In this document: positions 6,602-14,989 of the stretch, one piece after another
How the letters are laid out: the number at the start of each line of letters is the position of its first letter
Numbering within the stretch: position 1 is the first letter of the stretch
Assembly (NCBI GenBank): GCA_045605145.1
Contig: JAZUPH010000044.1
Span: 1 to 38,200 of the forward strand
Source: CAMNAO01 sp045605145
GTDB taxonomy: Bacteria; Bacillota; Clostridia; Oscillospirales; Oscillospiraceae
DNA: 38,200 bases
Direction of reading: 5' to 3'
Position numbers and translations under genes: made by a program
The notes under the pieces: generated by a model
Told to the model about the DNA's origin: nothing
What the model saw: the letters and a program-made list of their open reading frames with translations, nothing else
Databases searched by the model: none

Positions 6602-7902
6602 TGGGCGGTATCACAACGGTATCACAGGCTGTTGATTTCTTCTTTGATGTCAAGGGAATAAAGCGCACCCGCGGCCTTGACCGGATGCGCAGCTTCATGC
6701 ACCTTCTTGGTGACCCGCAGGAAAGGCTTCGCTTTGTCCATGTGGCAGGTACCAACGGCAAAGGCTCCACCTGCGCCTGTATCGAGTCAATAATGCGCCA
6801 TGCGGGCTATAAGACGGGTATGTTCATTTCGCCCCATCTCAAGGATTTTAATGAGCGCATCTCGGTCAACGGTGAGAATATTCCCGATGCTGACCTTATT
6901 GAGCTTGCCAACATTCTTGAGCCGGTGGCCAACAGTATGGAAGAGTATCCTACAGTGTTTGAGCTTATCGCTGCGGCGGGATTTTTGTACTTCGACCGCT
7001 GCCGCTGTGACATTGTCGTGCTCGAGGTTGGCGTTGGCGGTATATTTGACCCAACTAACATTATCCCTGTGCCCGAAGTTGCGGTGATTACCCCCATCGG
7101 CCTTGACCATTGCAGTGTTCTCGGCAATACCCTGCCCGAGGTTGCTTCCAATAAGGCCGGCATCATTAAGGCCGGCGGCAGAGCTGCGGTTTACCCGGGG
7201 GATGCGGACGTAAATGCTGTCTTTTCTGAGCAGTGCCGTAAGGTGGGTGCAGAACTTCGCTCTCCCGACTTTGATGCCATAAATGTGCTAAGCTCCGGTC
7301 TTGACGAACTTATTTTTGACTTCGGCAGCTATAAGAATATACATCTTCCTCTGGTCGGCACATATCAGCCGCGTAATGCCGCGCTCGCCCTCACCGCTGT
7401 TGATTTTCTGCGCTTACAGGGCTGGCATATAGGAGAGGGGGCCGTACTTGCCGGACTTGCCAATGTAAAATGGCCAGGGCGGTTTGAAGTGCTGTGCAAA
7501 AAGCCCGTATTTGTACTTGACGGATCGCACAATCCCCACGGCTTTGCGGCTACCGCCGCGAGTCTGGCGCACTATTTCCCGGAAAGAAAATTTATCTTCA
7601 TTATGGGCATAATGGAAGATAAGGATTACAGCGGGGTTCTTGAAATCGCGCTTCCCATTGCCGAATCTATCATAGCCGTTGCGCCCGATGATGGGCGCGC
7701 CCTTTCGTCTGTGCGCCTGTCGGAAATCGTTCGGGCAAATTCTGTCGATGCGGTAAGTTGTGACAGTGTGGAAGAGGCCGTGCACCTGGCCTTTAAAACC
7801 GCCGGTAATGAGGGTGTGATCTGCGCCTTTGGAAGCCTGTATTTGTCCTCTGAGATTAAAGAGCAGGTTCTTGGTTACACGGCTGACGATCCCCAGTGTT
7901 AA
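6601..7902 (+). CDS. folC: Bifunctional folylpolyglutamate/dihydrofolate synthase
   Basis: A 433-residue Mur-ligase-family enzyme that adds glutamate to folates with ATP, trapping them in the cell. Dihydrofolate synthase activity is also common in the family. The P-loop is AGTNGKGST at residues 49-57. Other hallmarks are SPHLKDFNERI, the VGVGGIFDPTN segment (a variant of the usual GxGGrlDaTN) and the C-terminal LDGSHNPHG. The length is normal. The ATG shares its A with the last base of the folT stop (TAATG), so translation is coupled, and both genes answer to the one THF riboswitch. Together they import folate and then retain it as polyglutamate. Confidence 0.96.
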   Translation: MGGITTVSQAVDFFFDVKGIKRTRGLDRMRSFMHLLGDPQERLRFVHVAGTNGKGSTCACIESIMRHAGYKTGMFISPHLKDFNERISVNGENIPDADLIELANILEPVANSMEEYPTVFELIAAAGFLYFDRCRCDIVVLEVGVGGIFDPTNIIPVPEVAVITPIGLDHCSVLGNTLPEVASNKAGIIKAGGRAAVYPGDADVNAVFSEQCRKVGAELRSPDFDAINVLSSGLDELIFDFGSYKNIHLPLVGTYQPRNAALALTAVDFLRLQGWHIGEGAVLAGLANVKWPGRFEVLCKKPVFVLDGSHNPHGFAATAASLAHYFPERKFIFIMGIMEDKDYSGVLEIALPIAESIIAVAPDDGRALSSVRLSEIVRANSVDAVSCDSVEEAVHLAFKTAGNEGVICAFGSLYLSSEIKEQVLGYTADDPQC

Positions 7903-7951
7903 AATGACATTTTTGACATATAAATAATTGTAAAATCTCTCCATTTTGATG

Positions 7952-7980
7952 TTGAAATACAACATTTATTGATGTACAAT
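7952..7980 (+). promoter_or_regulatory. Sigma-A promoter of trmL (and probably pgk)
   Basis: TTGAAA (7952-7957), 17 bases, TACAAT (7975-7980). It lies in the folC-trmL gap. Confidence 0.8.
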
Positions 7981-8028
7981 GTATTTGTGTCAGGGTGCGC
8001 GCTGCACTCGGTTCCGGAGGTGTGAGAT

Positions 8029-8529
8029 ATGGTAAATATCGTGCTTCTTGAACCGGAGATTCCGATGAATACCGGCAATATTGCCCGCACCTGTGCCGCA
8101 ACGGGCAGCCGCCTGCATCTTGTTGGCCCGTTGGGTTTCGACATTTCGGACAAGGCGGTCAAGCGCGCGGGACTTGACTACTGGTATATGGTGGATATCT
8201 TCCTCTATGACAGTGCGGATGAGTTCTTTGCCGCCCATGGCAACGATGTTCTCCGCCTTGCAACGTCACGGGCAGAGCGGTCATATGCCGATGTGGATTA
8301 CCCGGATGACTGCTATATCATCTTCGGCAAGGAGACGGCGGGCATCTCACCGGATATCCTTTCCAGATATCATGACAGCTGCGTCAGGATACCCATGATG
8401 CGCGACGCCCGCTGTCTGAATCTGTCCAATTCCGCGGCCATCATGTGTTATGAAGCACTACGGCAGCAGGGGTTTCCCGGCCTTGAAACGGCGGGGGAGC
8501 CTGAGCGCCGTATTAACTCAATAGTTTAA
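8029..8529 (+). CDS. trmL: tRNA (cytidine/uridine-34-2'-O)-methyltransferase TrmL
   Basis: A 166-residue SPOUT-class methyltransferase that 2'-O-methylates the wobble base of tRNA-Leu isoacceptors with S-adenosylmethionine. The family signature is complete: LLEPEIPMNTGNIARTCAATG near the N-terminus, GKETAGIS around residue 104 (the usual form is GxEt.Glp), and the C-terminal knot region IPMMRDARCLNLSNSAAI. The length matches E. coli TrmL. ATG 8029 follows GGAGGTG with good spacing. It stands alone after a clear promoter, and pgk begins 30 bases after its stop, so some pgk transcription may come from here. Confidence 0.95.
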   Translation: MVNIVLLEPEIPMNTGNIARTCAATGSRLHLVGPLGFDISDKAVKRAGLDYWYMVDIFLYDSADEFFAAHGNDVLRLATSRAERSYADVDYPDDCYIIFGKETAGISPDILSRYHDSCVRIPMMRDARCLNLSNSAAIMCYEALRQQGFPGLETAGEPERRINSIV

Positions 8530-8559
8530 TTATTCAATTTCAATAAAGGAGAAAACAAG

Positions 8560-9753
8560 ATGAATTACAACAAGAAAACTGTTAAAGACATCGATGTACA
8601 GGGCAAAAAGGTTCTGCTGCGCTGCGACTTTAACGTGCCTCAGGACAAGGCTACCGGTGCCATCACTGATGATACCCGTATCGTCGCCGCCGTCCCCACC
8701 ATCAAGTATCTGCTTGATAACGGCGCTGCAGTCATCGCCTGCTCCCACCTTGGCCGTCCCAAGGGTGAGTTTAAGCCCAGCCTTTCTCTGAACTGTGTTG
8801 CTGAGCGTCTGTCTCAGGTTCTGGATATGCCCGTAAAGATGGCTGAGGATGTCATCGGCGACAGTGCCACTTCTCTGGCTGCCGAGCTGAAGAGCGGCGA
8901 GATCATGCTGCTTGAGAACCTCCGTTTCCACAAGGAAGAGGAGAAGAATGTTCCCGAGTTTGCCAAGAAGCTGGCTGACATGGCTGACATCTATGTTTCC
9001 GACGCTTTTGGTACCGTCCATCGCGCTCATGCCTCCACCGAGGGTGTTTCTCACTACCTGCCCGCAGTCAGCGGTCTGCTGGTTGCCAAAGAGCTTGAGC
9101 ATCTGGGCGGCGCCCTTGATGAGCCCAAGCGTCCTTTCGTCGCTATTCTCGGCGGCTCCAAGGTTTCCGATAAGCTGGGCGTTATCTCCAACCTGCTGGA
9201 GAAGGCTGACACTCTCCTGATCGGCGGCGGCATGGCCTACACCTTCATCAAGGCTCAGGGCGGCGCTATCGGCCAGTCCATCTGCGAGAACGACAGACTT
9301 GAGTACGCTCTGGAGATGCTGGAGAAGGCCAAGGCCAAGGGCGTTAAGCTCCTGCTTCCCATTGACAACGTCTGCGCAGCTGAGTTCAGCCCCGATGCAG
9401 AGCCTGTCACCTTCAAGAGCGGCGAGATTCCCGAGAACATGCAGGGTCTGGACATCGGCCCCGAGACTGTGAAGCTCTATGCTGCTGAGATCGCCAACGC
9501 CGGCACCGTCGTATGGAACGGCCCCATGGGCGTTTTCGAGTTTGCTAAGTTCGCCAACGGCACCATCGAAGTTGCCAAGGCTCTTGCTGCTTCCGAGTGC
9601 ATCAGTGTTATCGGCGGCGGCGACAGCGCTGCTGCTGTCACCCAGTTCGGCCTTGCCGACCAGATCACTCACATCTCCACCGGCGGCGGCGCCTCTCTCG
9701 AGTTCCTTGAGGGCAAGGCTCTTCCCGGCGTTGTGTGCCTGCTGGATAAGTGA
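8560..9753 (+). CDS. pgk: Phosphoglycerate kinase
   Basis: A 397-residue glycolytic enzyme that transfers phosphate from 1,3-bisphosphoglycerate to ADP. Motifs in order are RCDFNVP (21-27), SHLGRPKG, DAFGTVHRAH, LGGSKVSDK, WNGPMGVFE and the ATP-binding GGGDSAAA followed by STGGGASLEFLEG. The start is ATG 8560 after AAAGGAGA. Codon use is strongly biased towards GCT, GGC, AAG, CTG and ATC, as expected for a very highly expressed gene. That bias also produces a long meaningless antisense frame. It leads the triplet pgk-tpiA-gpmI. I see no separate promoter in the 30-base gap after trmL, so a promoter may lie within trmL or transcription may read through. Confidence 0.98.
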   Translation: MNYNKKTVKDIDVQGKKVLLRCDFNVPQDKATGAITDDTRIVAAVPTIKYLLDNGAAVIACSHLGRPKGEFKPSLSLNCVAERLSQVLDMPVKMAEDVIGDSATSLAAELKSGEIMLLENLRFHKEEEKNVPEFAKKLADMADIYVSDAFGTVHRAHASTEGVSHYLPAVSGLLVAKELEHLGGALDEPKRPFVAILGGSKVSDKLGVISNLLEKADTLLIGGGMAYTFIKAQGGAIGQSICENDRLEYALEMLEKAKAKGVKLLLPIDNVCAAEFSPDAEPVTFKSGEIPENMQGLDIGPETVKLYAAEIANAGTVVWNGPMGVFEFAKFANGTIEVAKALAASECISVIGGGDSAAAVTQFGLADQITHISTGGGASLEFLEGKALPGVVCLLDK

Positions 9754-9785
9754 TCTTTTCATAAGAAGTGTTGGAGGAATAAGCT

Positions 9786-10565
9786 GTGAACAGAAAGTAT
9801 AGAAAGACTATTATCGCCGGCAACTGGAAGATGAATATGCTGGCTTCCCAGGTCAAGGCCTTTGCTGATGAGCTGAAGGTTCTTGCTCCCAAGGCTAAGT
9901 GGTGTGAGACCGTTATCTGCGCCCCTTATGTTATGATCCCCGCCGCTCTCAAGGCTTTTAAGGACAGCCGCGTTGCTGTCGGCGCTGAGAACGTCAACGA
10001 GAACCCCAAGGGTGCTTACACCGGCGAAGTCTCCGCTCAGATGCTGTCCGACCTGAACGTGAAGTACGTCATCATCGGCCACAGTGAGCGTCGTGAGTAC
10101 TACGGCGAGACCGATTTCTCCGTCAATGCCAAGGTCAAGGCCGCTCTGGCCTCCGGTCTGAACCCCATCCTCTGCGTTGGTGAGTCTCTGCAGCAGCGCG
10201 AGATGGATGTCACCATGGAGTACATCAGCTACCAGGTTAAGGCCGCTCTGGCCGGCATTCCTGCCGACAAGATCCGCCGCATCGTCATTGCTTATGAGCC
10301 CATCTGGGCCATCGGCACCGGCAAGACCGCTACCGCCGACCAGGCTGAAGAGGTCTGCGCCGAGATCCGCGCCCTCATCCGCAAGCTGTACGGCGCCCGT
10401 ATCGCCCGTGCTGTCTCCATCCTGTATGGCGGCTCCATGAACGAGAAGAACGCTGCTGAGCTTCTTTCCAAGCCTGACATCGACGGCGGCCTGATCGGCG
10501 GCGCATCTCTCGTTCCCGAGAAGTTTGCAGCTATTATCAACGCTTCCAACATCGAAGAGCAGTAA
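9786..10565 (+). CDS. tpiA: Triosephosphate isomerase
   Basis: A 259-residue TIM-barrel enzyme interconverting dihydroxyacetone phosphate and glyceraldehyde 3-phosphate. Active-site residues are in place: N13 and K15 in AGNWKMN, H99 in IGHSERR, E171 in AYEPIWAIGTGKTA, and the phosphate-binding loops LYGGSM and GLIGGASL. The GTG start at 9786 follows GGAGG by eight bases. The upstream gap to pgk is 32 bases, which indicates one operon. Codon bias is as strong as in pgk. Confidence 0.98.
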   Translation: MNRKYRKTIIAGNWKMNMLASQVKAFADELKVLAPKAKWCETVICAPYVMIPAALKAFKDSRVAVGAENVNENPKGAYTGEVSAQMLSDLNVKYVIIGHSERREYYGETDFSVNAKVKAALASGLNPILCVGESLQQREMDVTMEYISYQVKAALAGIPADKIRRIVIAYEPIWAIGTGKTATADQAEEVCAEIRALIRKLYGARIARAVSILYGGSMNEKNAAELLSKPDIDGGLIGGASLVPEKFAAIINASNIEEQ

Positions 10566-10581
10566 TTCATTCAAGCATTTG

Positions 10582-10608
10582 TCCGCCCGGTATTATCTGC
10601 CGGGCGGA
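10582..10608 (+). terminator. Intercistronic hairpin between tpiA and gpmI
   Basis: A perfect 9-bp GC-rich stem, TCCGCCCGG (10582-10590) with CCGGGCGGA (10600-10608), has a nine-base loop. No T-run follows, so it is more likely an mRNA-stabilising or attenuating element than a full terminator. Confidence 0.5.
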
Positions 10609-10642
10609 TGTTATGAGCGGCAATGCCGCATAGGAGGAACCA

Positions 10643-12160
10643 GTGAAAAAACCTTATGTTCTTGTAATTATGGACGGCTTCGGTATTGACGCAGATTCTG
10701 ATGTCAATGCTGTCTATGTTGCCGATACTCCCAATATCGATAAACTCTTTGCCGAATATCCCAACACTCAGCTCCAGGCTTCCGGTGAGGACGTCGGTCT
10801 TCCCGAGGGCCAGATGGGCAACAGCGAGGTTGGCCATACCAACATCGGCGCCGGCCGCGTTGTGTATCAGGATCTTCCCAAGATCAGCCGCGACATCCGC
10901 ACCGGTGCTTTCTTCAGCAATAAGGCTTACTGTGATGCCATCGATGCTGCCAAGGCCAATGGCGGCGCCCTTCACCTGATGGGCCTTATGTCTGACGGTG
11001 GTGTCCACAGCCACAATACCCACACATGGGCATTCCTTGAGCTTGCAAAGCAGCGCGGACTTGAGAAGGTCTTTATCCACTGCTTCATGGACGGCAGAGA
11101 TGTGCCTCCCTCCAGCGGCAAGGGCTTCATTGAAGAGTGCGTAGCCAAGTGTGAAGAGATCGGCGTTGGCAAGATCGCCACCGTTATGGGTCGTTTCTAT
11201 GCCATGGACCGTGATAAGCGCTGGGACCGCGTTGAGAAGGCATACAGCGCCATCGTTTACGGTGAGGGCAACCATAATCCCTGCCCCATCGACACCATGC
11301 AGAAATCCTATGACGCGGGTGTGACAGATGAGTTCGTTATCCCCACCGTCTGCTGTGAAGATGGCCTGGTCAAGGCCGGAGATTCAATTATCTTCACCAA
11401 CTTCAGACCTGACCGCGCCCGTGAGATCACCCGCTGCTTCGTCGACCCCGACTTTGACGGTTTTGAGCGCAGAAACGGCATGTTCCCCCTGACTTACGTC
11501 TGCACCACTCAGTACGATGCAACTATCCCCAATGTCACCGTGGCCTATCCGCCCGAAGAGCTGACTGACACCTTCGGTGAGATTCTCAGCCGACGCGGCA
11601 TGAAGCAGCTGCGTATCGCCGAGACCGAGAAGTATGCTCATGTAACCTTCTTCTTCAACGGCGGTGTTGAGGCCGTGTTTGAGGGTGAAGATCGCTGCCT
11701 GATCCCGTCCCCCAAAGAGTTCCCCACCTATGACCTCATCCCCGAGATGAGCGCCGTTGCCGTCTGTGACGAGGTTTGCAAGCGCATCCTCTCCGGTGAG
11801 TATGATGCAGTTATCCTTAACTTCGCCAACTGCGACATGGTCGGCCACACCGGTGTGTTCGATGCAGCTCGCACTGCTGTTGAGACCGTTGACAGCTGCG
11901 TTGGCAGAGTTGTGGATGCCGTCAAGCAGATGAATGGTGTCGCCCTTATCACTGCCGACCACGGCAATGCTGATAAGATGGCCAATGAGGACGGCTCTCC
12001 CTTCACCGCTCATACCACCAACCCTGTCCCGCTGATCGTTGTTGGTGCCGATGTCAAGCTGCGTCCCGGCCGCCTTGCCGACCTGATGCCCACCATGCTT
12101 GAGCTTATGGGCATTGAGCAGCCTGCTGTTATGACCGGCGAATCCCTTATCGTTAAGTAA
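10643..12160 (+). CDS. gpmI: 2,3-bisphosphoglycerate-independent phosphoglycerate mutase
   Basis: A 505-residue, two-domain, Mn-dependent alkaline-phosphatase-superfamily enzyme converting 3- to 2-phosphoglycerate. The metal and nucleophile motifs are visible: MDGFG (10-14), QMGNSEVGHTNIGAGRVV with phospho-serine S61, the DGGVHSH segment, HCFMDGRD, GRFYAMDRDKRW, NFANCDMVGHTG, and ADHGNADKM near the C-terminus. The GTG start at 10643 follows TAGGAGG. It is 77 bases after tpiA across a stable hairpin, probably in the same operon. gap and eno are not in this window. Confidence 0.98.
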   Translation: MKKPYVLVIMDGFGIDADSDVNAVYVADTPNIDKLFAEYPNTQLQASGEDVGLPEGQMGNSEVGHTNIGAGRVVYQDLPKISRDIRTGAFFSNKAYCDAIDAAKANGGALHLMGLMSDGGVHSHNTHTWAFLELAKQRGLEKVFIHCFMDGRDVPPSSGKGFIEECVAKCEEIGVGKIATVMGRFYAMDRDKRWDRVEKAYSAIVYGEGNHNPCPIDTMQKSYDAGVTDEFVIPTVCCEDGLVKAGDSIIFTNFRPDRAREITRCFVDPDFDGFERRNGMFPLTYVCTTQYDATIPNVTVAYPPEELTDTFGEILSRRGMKQLRIAETEKYAHVTFFFNGGVEAVFEGEDRCLIPSPKEFPTYDLIPEMSAVAVCDEVCKRILSGEYDAVILNFANCDMVGHTGVFDAARTAVETVDSCVGRVVDAVKQMNGVALITADHGNADKMANEDGSPFTAHTTNPVPLIVVGADVKLRPGRLADLMPTMLELMGIEQPAVMTGESLIVK

Positions 12161-12176
12161 TTCCGAGGCCAATATG

Positions 12177-12211
12177 AACACCCCGGTGCTGGTAGGCATC
12201 GGGGTGTTTTC
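12177..12211 (+). terminator. Terminator of the glycolytic operon
   Basis: AACACCCCGGTGC (12177-12189) pairs with GCATCGGGGTGTT (12196-12208) through 13 bp with one G-T wobble and a six-base loop, ending in TTTTC. Confidence 0.88.
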
Positions 12212-12292
12212 AATATACGAGTCAGGTTGATCGACATCTTGCACTGCTGTCAGCGCCTGTGTTGTCTTTTGGTCGTTAAAACGTGAAATTCC

Positions 12293-12321
12293 TTGACAAT
12301 AGGGTGGGCATGGCATAAAAT
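12293..12321 (+). promoter_or_regulatory. Strong sigma-A promoter of the methionine operon
   Basis: A consensus TTGACA (12293-12298), 17 bases, TAAAAT (12316-12321). The transcript would start near 12328, leaving a leader of about 85 bases. Confidence 0.9.
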
Positions 12322-12354
12322 ATCCTGTGTGTTTGTTACCGTATCGCAGATTCG

Positions 12355-12386
12355 GGGCGATCATGGTTTTGCTTATGTCGCCCTTT
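12355..12386 (+). promoter_or_regulatory. Leader hairpin ahead of the O-acetylhomoserine sulfhydrylase gene
   Basis: GGGCGA (12355-12360) pairs with TCGCCC (12378-12383), extended by CAT/ATG over a one-base bulge. A short TTT follows. It sits in the 5' leader between the promoter and the SD. I do not recognise any SAM riboswitch class here. The hairpin may attenuate or stabilise the transcript. Confidence 0.45.
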
Positions 12387-12413
12387 ACATTTAAGTTTCA
12401 GGAGGATTTTCCA

Positions 12414-13691
12414 GTGAGTAACTACAACATTGGCACTAAGTGCGTGCAGGCCGGATACACTCCCGGAAATGGTGAACCCCGCCAGATACCCATCGTGCAG
12501 AGCACTACTTTCAAATACGCCACCAGCGCCGAAATGGGCAAGCTGTTCGACCTTGAGGCTTCCGGTTATTTCTATACCCGCCTGCAGAATCCCACTAACG
12601 ACTATGTCGCCGCCAAGATTACTGAGCTTGAGGGCGGCACTGCCGGTATGCTGACCTCCTCCGGCCAGGCGGCCAACTTCTATGCCATTTTCAACATCGC
12701 CTCCTGCGGCGACCATGTCATCAGCTCCTCCAGCATTTATGGCGGTACATTCAACCTGTTCGGCGTCACCATGAAGCGCATGGGTATTGAGTTCACCTTC
12801 GTCGATCAGAACTGCTCCGAGGAAGAGCTGAACGCAGCCTTCCGCCCCAATACCAAGGCCGTTTTCGGTGAGACCATTGCAAACCCCGCACTCACCGTCC
12901 TTGATATTGAGAAGTTTGCCAGGGCCGCTCACGCCCATGGTGTGCCGCTGATTATTGACAACACCTTTGCAACTCCCGTTAACTGCCGTCCCTTTGAGTG
13001 GGGTGCTGATATCGTTACCCACTCCACCACCAAGTATATCGACGGACATGGCGCCTCTGTGGGCGGCTGCATCATTGATTCCGGTAAGTTTGACTGGACC
13101 AAATATCCCGACAAATTCCCCGGCCTGTGCACCCCCGATGACAGCTATCACGGCGTGACTTATACCGAGCGCTTCGGCCTTGAAGGGGCCTTTATCACCA
13201 AGGCCACCGCACAGCTCATGCGTGACTTCGGCTCCATCCAGTCCCCCCAGCATGCCTTCTATCTCAACCTTGGCCTTGAAAGCCTCCATGTGCGTATGAA
13301 GCGCCACTGTGAGAACGCGCAGGCTGTTGCCGAGTATCTGAGCAAGCACGAAAAGATCGCGTGGGTCCAGTACTGCGGCCTGCCCGGCGACAAGTATTAT
13401 GAGCTGGGTCAGAAGTATCTGCCCAACGGCTCCTGCGGCGTTGTCAGCTTCGGCGTCAAGGGTGGCCGCGCCGCCGCGGAAGAGTTCATGCGCAAGCTGA
13501 AGATCGCCGCGATCGAGACCCATGTTGCCGATGCCCGCTCCTGCTGCCTTCATCCAGCCAGCGCCACACATCGCCAGATGAACGATGCTGAGCTTGTGGC
13601 TGCCGGCGTTTCCCCCGACCTCGTACGCTTCTCCTGCGGCCTTGAGGATGCTGCAGACCTTATCGCCGATATTGAGCAGGCGCTTAACTGA
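12414..13691 (+). CDS. O-acetylhomoserine aminocarboxypropyltransferase (sulfhydrylase)
   Basis: A 425-residue Cys/Met-metabolism PLP enzyme that makes homocysteine (or methionine) from O-acetylhomoserine and sulfide (or methanethiol). The PLP lysine is K207 in THSTTKYIDGHG. Other landmarks are YTRLQNPTND (55-64), TSSGQAAN, SSIYGGTFNL and the C-terminal SCCLHPASATHRQMN. The form matches the MetY-like branch. GTG 12414 is the start because AGGAGGA precedes it by seven bases. An earlier in-frame GTG at 12327 lies at the transcription start and in the leader hairpin. metA follows 12 bases later, so substrate maker and user are co-transcribed. Confidence 0.95.
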   Translation: MSNYNIGTKCVQAGYTPGNGEPRQIPIVQSTTFKYATSAEMGKLFDLEASGYFYTRLQNPTNDYVAAKITELEGGTAGMLTSSGQAANFYAIFNIASCGDHVISSSSIYGGTFNLFGVTMKRMGIEFTFVDQNCSEEELNAAFRPNTKAVFGETIANPALTVLDIEKFARAAHAHGVPLIIDNTFATPVNCRPFEWGADIVTHSTTKYIDGHGASVGGCIIDSGKFDWTKYPDKFPGLCTPDDSYHGVTYTERFGLEGAFITKATAQLMRDFGSIQSPQHAFYLNLGLESLHVRMKRHCENAQAVAEYLSKHEKIAWVQYCGLPGDKYYELGQKYLPNGSCGVVSFGVKGGRAAAEEFMRKLKIAAIETHVADARSCCLHPASATHRQMNDAELVAAGVSPDLVRFSCGLEDAADLIADIEQALN

Positions 13692-13703
13692 GAGGGGAGC
13701 AGA

Positions 13704-14627
13704 ATGCCTATAAAGATTCCCAACGGACTTCCTGCCGCCCAGACTCTGGCGTCAGAGAATATCTTCGTCATGAGTGAGACACGCGCTGTAAGCCAGGACA
13801 TTCGTCCCCTGCAGATCGTCATTCTCAATCTCATGCCTACCAAGATAGCAACTGAGACTCAGTTTGCCCGCCTTTTGGGCAACACCCCTCTGCAGGTGGA
13901 GCTGGAGCTCATCCACATGAGTAGCCATGAATCCAAAAACACCTCGCAGGAGCATCTTATCCGCTTTTATAAGACCTTTGACGACATCCGTGACAACAAG
14001 TACGACGGTATGATAATCACTGGCGCACCGGTAGAGCATCTGCCTTTTGAAGAAGTAGACTACTGGGATGAGCTGTGCCGCATTATGGACTGGAGCCGTA
14101 CCCATGTCTACAGTACCTTCCACATCTGCTGGGGCGCACAGGCCGGCCTTTATTACCACTACGGCATACCCAAGTACCCTCTGCCCGAGAAGCTCTTTGG
14201 TGTATTCCCCCACAAGGTTGAGCGGCGCTCTTCCATGCTGATGCGCGGCTTTGACGATACCTTCATGGTGCCTCATTCCCGCCACACCAGCATAAGGCGT
14301 GAGGACGTGGAGAATTGTCCTCAGCTGAAGATTCTGGCCTCATCTGAGAAGGCTGGACTTTATGCAATGGCCACCGAAGGGGGGAGGCAGGTTTTTGTCA
14401 CCGGTCACTCCGAGTATGATGCCATGACCCTCAACAGTGAGTATCAGCGGGATAAGAATCTGGGCCTTGACATTCATGTGCCGGAGAATTATTTCCCCAA
14501 TGATGACGACACTCAGCCGCCCGTTGTCTCATGGCGCGGACATGCCAGCCTGCTGTTCCAGAATTGGCTGAACTACTTCGTCTACCAGACCACGCCCTAC
14601 GACATTCAGAACATCCTGCCGTATTGA
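13704..14627 (+). CDS. metA: Homoserine O-acetyltransferase, MetA type
   Basis: A 307-residue MetA-family acyltransferase activating homoserine for methionine synthesis. Catalytic residues fall at the family numbering: C142 in HICWGAQA, H235 and E237 in GHSEYD. Residue 111 is Glu (GAPVE). In characterised MetA enzymes Glu111 goes with acetyl-CoA use, while E. coli has Gly111 and uses succinyl-CoA. So acetyl transfer is predicted despite the frequent label homoserine O-succinyltransferase. This agrees with the adjacent O-acetylhomoserine sulfhydrylase. ATG 13704 follows GGGGAG. No clear plus-strand terminator follows. The large hairpins downstream are oriented for the minus strand. Confidence 0.95.
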   Translation: MPIKIPNGLPAAQTLASENIFVMSETRAVSQDIRPLQIVILNLMPTKIATETQFARLLGNTPLQVELELIHMSSHESKNTSQEHLIRFYKTFDDIRDNKYDGMIITGAPVEHLPFEEVDYWDELCRIMDWSRTHVYSTFHICWGAQAGLYYHYGIPKYPLPEKLFGVFPHKVERRSSMLMRGFDDTFMVPHSRHTSIRREDVENCPQLKILASSEKAGLYAMATEGGRQVFVTGHSEYDAMTLNSEYQRDKNLGLDIHVPENYFPNDDDTQPPVVSWRGHASLLFQNWLNYFVYQTTPYDIQNILPY

Positions 14628-14647
14628 ACAGCGTTTTTTGGGGCAGC

Positions 14648-14671
14648 AAAAAAGGCACCGCCCCGGGTGCC
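14648..14671 (-). terminator. Second minus-strand terminator
   Basis: On the minus strand GGCACC, a six-base loop and GGTGCC are followed by six Ts. On the plus strand the same stem is followed by GAAAAG. It backs up the stronger terminator at 14696-14754 and may also slow antisense reading into metA. Confidence 0.7.
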
Positions 14672-14695
14672 GAAAAGTAATATTGAATTATGCTT

Positions 14696-14754
14696 AAAAA
14701 AGAGACAACCCTTGACGGTTCAACTAATCACTTCGACCGTCAAGGGTTATCTCT
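14696..14754 (-). terminator. Strong 19-bp terminator of the candidate RNA
   Basis: The arms are 14701-14719 and 14736-14754 with a 16-base loop. On the minus strand all 19 positions pair, one as a U-G wobble, and a run of Ts follows. On the plus strand the same position is a C-A mismatch and the tail is T-poor. The orientation is therefore minus. Confidence 0.9.
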
Positions 14755-14983
14755 CTGTATTCTTAGTATCTAACATCATTGGTTAACCTCTCTTTCTTTG
14801 ACTTGACGCTGCTGTAGATTGATCTTCTGCTTTTGCCAACCGCTGAGATGATAAAGTCTCAATTACATTTTCTCGATTGAGAAGCCGTCACCGGCAATGC
14901 TGTCTGATCTGCTGCGCCAAAGGCTCACGTCAAAATTTTAAGAGCCTTCAGGTGTTTACGTGTACATCGGTATCACCCTTTCT
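14696..14983 (-). ncRNA. Candidate structured small RNA, family unknown
   Basis: A minus-strand transcript of about 290 bases is bounded by a promoter (14990-15018) and a strong terminator (14696-14754). It holds no protein frame of usual size. Internal hairpins include AAGGCTC (14920-14926)/GAGCCTT (14942-14948), TCTCAAT (14857-14863)/ATTGAGA (14876-14882) and GCCG/CGGC (14884-14895). It does not resemble tmRNA, RNase P, SRP or tRNA that I can see. A ten-residue frame (14747-14779, MMLDTKNTER) has a GAGAGG site seven bases before its ATG and stops at the edge of the terminator stem. The element may therefore be a leader-peptide gene or a regulatory RNA. It fills most of the metA-hydrolase gap. 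Confidence 0.5.
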
Positions 14984-14989
14984 GACTAT

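Noticed and set aside
8530..9762. A 410-codon open frame antisense to pgk, and similar ones antisense to tpiA, gpmI, the sulfhydrylase gene and tig
   Set aside because: They mirror strongly codon-biased genes, start without SDs and have low-complexity or composition-driven protein sequence. They are shadows.
12211..12413. A SAM riboswitch before the methionine operon
   Set aside because: No block of any SAM class I know was found, only a single hairpin.
14628..14760. The large hairpins after metA as metA terminators
   Set aside because: Stem pairing and T-runs favour the minus strand. They may act bidirectionally, but their main reading is minus.
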